DNA of 5,330 nucleotides, from the NCBI GenBank assembly GCA_030840615.1, contig JAVEEE010000143.1, positions 1 through 5,330 of the forward strand, read 5' to 3'. Origin of the DNA: Frankiaceae bacterium. Lineage in GTDB: Bacteria > Actinomycetota > Actinomycetes > JAFAQI01. Shown here in pieces: positions 4,914 to 5,330 of the stretch. How positions within the stretch are numbered: position 1 is the stretch's first letter; each line of letters begins with the position of its first letter. The notes under the pieces are model-generated. The model had not been told where the DNA came from. It saw only the letters and a program-made list of their open reading frames with translations, and searched no databases. The position numbers were made by a program, and so were the translations under genes.

Positions 4914-5330
4914 CCGGCCGGGGCCTCGCCGGGGACGGCGCTCACCTGTGGCACCCGCAGCAGGCGCGCTGCCCAGCCGGGCATCCACCAGTTCCATCCG
5001 CCGAACAGCGACACCAGTGCCGGGACGAGCATCGAGCGGACGATCGTCGCGTCGAGCAAGATGCCGAAGCCGAGTGCGGACGCGAACGTCTTGAGATCGG
5101 TGCCCGGACCCGAGGCCAGCGCGACGAACGACAGGAACAGGATCAATGCGGCGCTGGTCACCAGCCGGCCGGTGCGACCGATCCCCTCGACGACGGCCTC
5201 GTCCGTCGTGCCCTTCCTCCCGTACTCCTCGCGGATGCGCGCGAGAATGAACACTTCGTAGTCCATGGACAGCCCGAACAAGAACGCGAAGACCATCAGC
5301 GGGATCCAGAAGGTCACCGCACCCGTCGCC
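4910..5330 (-). CDS. MMPL/RND-family transporter, C-terminal 139 residues, 5' end outside window
   Basis: This is the C-terminal end of an MmpL-type inner-membrane transporter of the RND superfamily. Such proteins in actinobacteria typically export lipids, siderophores or other hydrophobic compounds using the proton gradient. The block FLFGLSMDYEVFILARIREEY is diagnostic of the C-terminal repeat. Its Asp-Tyr pair corresponds to the proton-relay pair of proteins such as MmpL3. It is followed by EAVVEGIGRTGRLVTSAALIL, a membrane stretch, LKTFASALGFGILLDATIVRSMLVPALVSLFG and the NWWMP signature before a short cytosolic tail rich in Pro, Ala and Gly. About four membrane helices are included. No start codon can be assigned: GTG and ATG codons near the window edge fall inside the domain. 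The substrate is unknown. Its stop codon overlaps that of the zinc ADH (shared CTAG), so the genes have no intergenic terminator. Confidence 0.92.
   Translation of the reverse strand, partial: ATGAVTFWIPLMVFAFLFGLSMDYEVFILARIREEYGRKGTTDEAVVEGIGRTGRLVTSAALILFLSFVALASGPGTDLKTFASALGFGILLDATIVRSMLVPALVSLFGGWNWWMPGWAARLLRVPQVSAVPGEAPAG

Noticed and set aside
1..5330. RNA genes, CRISPR repeats, insertion sequences or phage/defence genes
   Set aside because: Reading both strands showed no tRNA-like cloverleaf, no regularly spaced repeats, no transposase motifs and no terminal inverted repeats. The gene density leaves no gap longer than 86 bases.

Overview
The window is a compact, GC-rich stretch of bacterial chromosome, almost certainly from an actinobacterium. 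The grounds are the strong G/C bias at third codon positions, an F420-type luciferase-like (LLM) oxidoreductase of the kind common in mycobacteria and their relatives, an acyl-CoA ligase resembling mycobacterial FadD8, an MmpL-type transporter, and -10 hexamers placed as expected for leaderless transcripts. Sequence alone does not settle whether it is from Mycobacteriales, Acidimicrobiia or another actinobacterial group.

Layout, left to right. An acyl-CoA ligase (minus strand, 3' end beyond the window) faces away from a two-gene plus-strand unit: an LLM flavin/F420 oxidoreductase, then a SnoaL/NTF2-fold protein overlapping it by ATGA. The 86-nt gap between the ligase and the LLM gene is the longest non-coding stretch and holds a 17-bp dyad that looks like a repressor operator. 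A short-chain dehydrogenase (minus) converges on the SnoaL gene. Its 5' end lies only 25 bp from a divergent flavoprotein of the sulfide:quinone reductase/flavocytochrome c sulfide dehydrogenase superfamily (plus). A zinc alcohol dehydrogenase (plus) follows 24 nt later. It ends in a CTAG shared with the stop codon of a minus-strand MMPL transporter, whose 5' part is outside the window.

Functionally this resembles a small catabolic or lipid-modifying neighbourhood: acyl activation (ligase), redox steps on hydrophobic carbonyls or alcohols (LLM oxidoreductase, SDR, zinc ADH), a SnoaL-fold partner of unknown chemistry, an electron-transfer flavoprotein and a lipid-type exporter. No substrate can be named. 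No RNA gene, CRISPR array, insertion sequence, phage gene or previously undescribed system is visible.

The most interesting signals are regulatory. The 17-bp dyad sits exactly in the spacer of a predicted leaderless ligase promoter. Back-to-back -10 elements overlap between the SDR and flavoprotein genes. A palindrome lies just upstream of the ADH start. The flavoprotein is also notable for having exactly two cysteines, placed like the redox disulfide of its superfamily.
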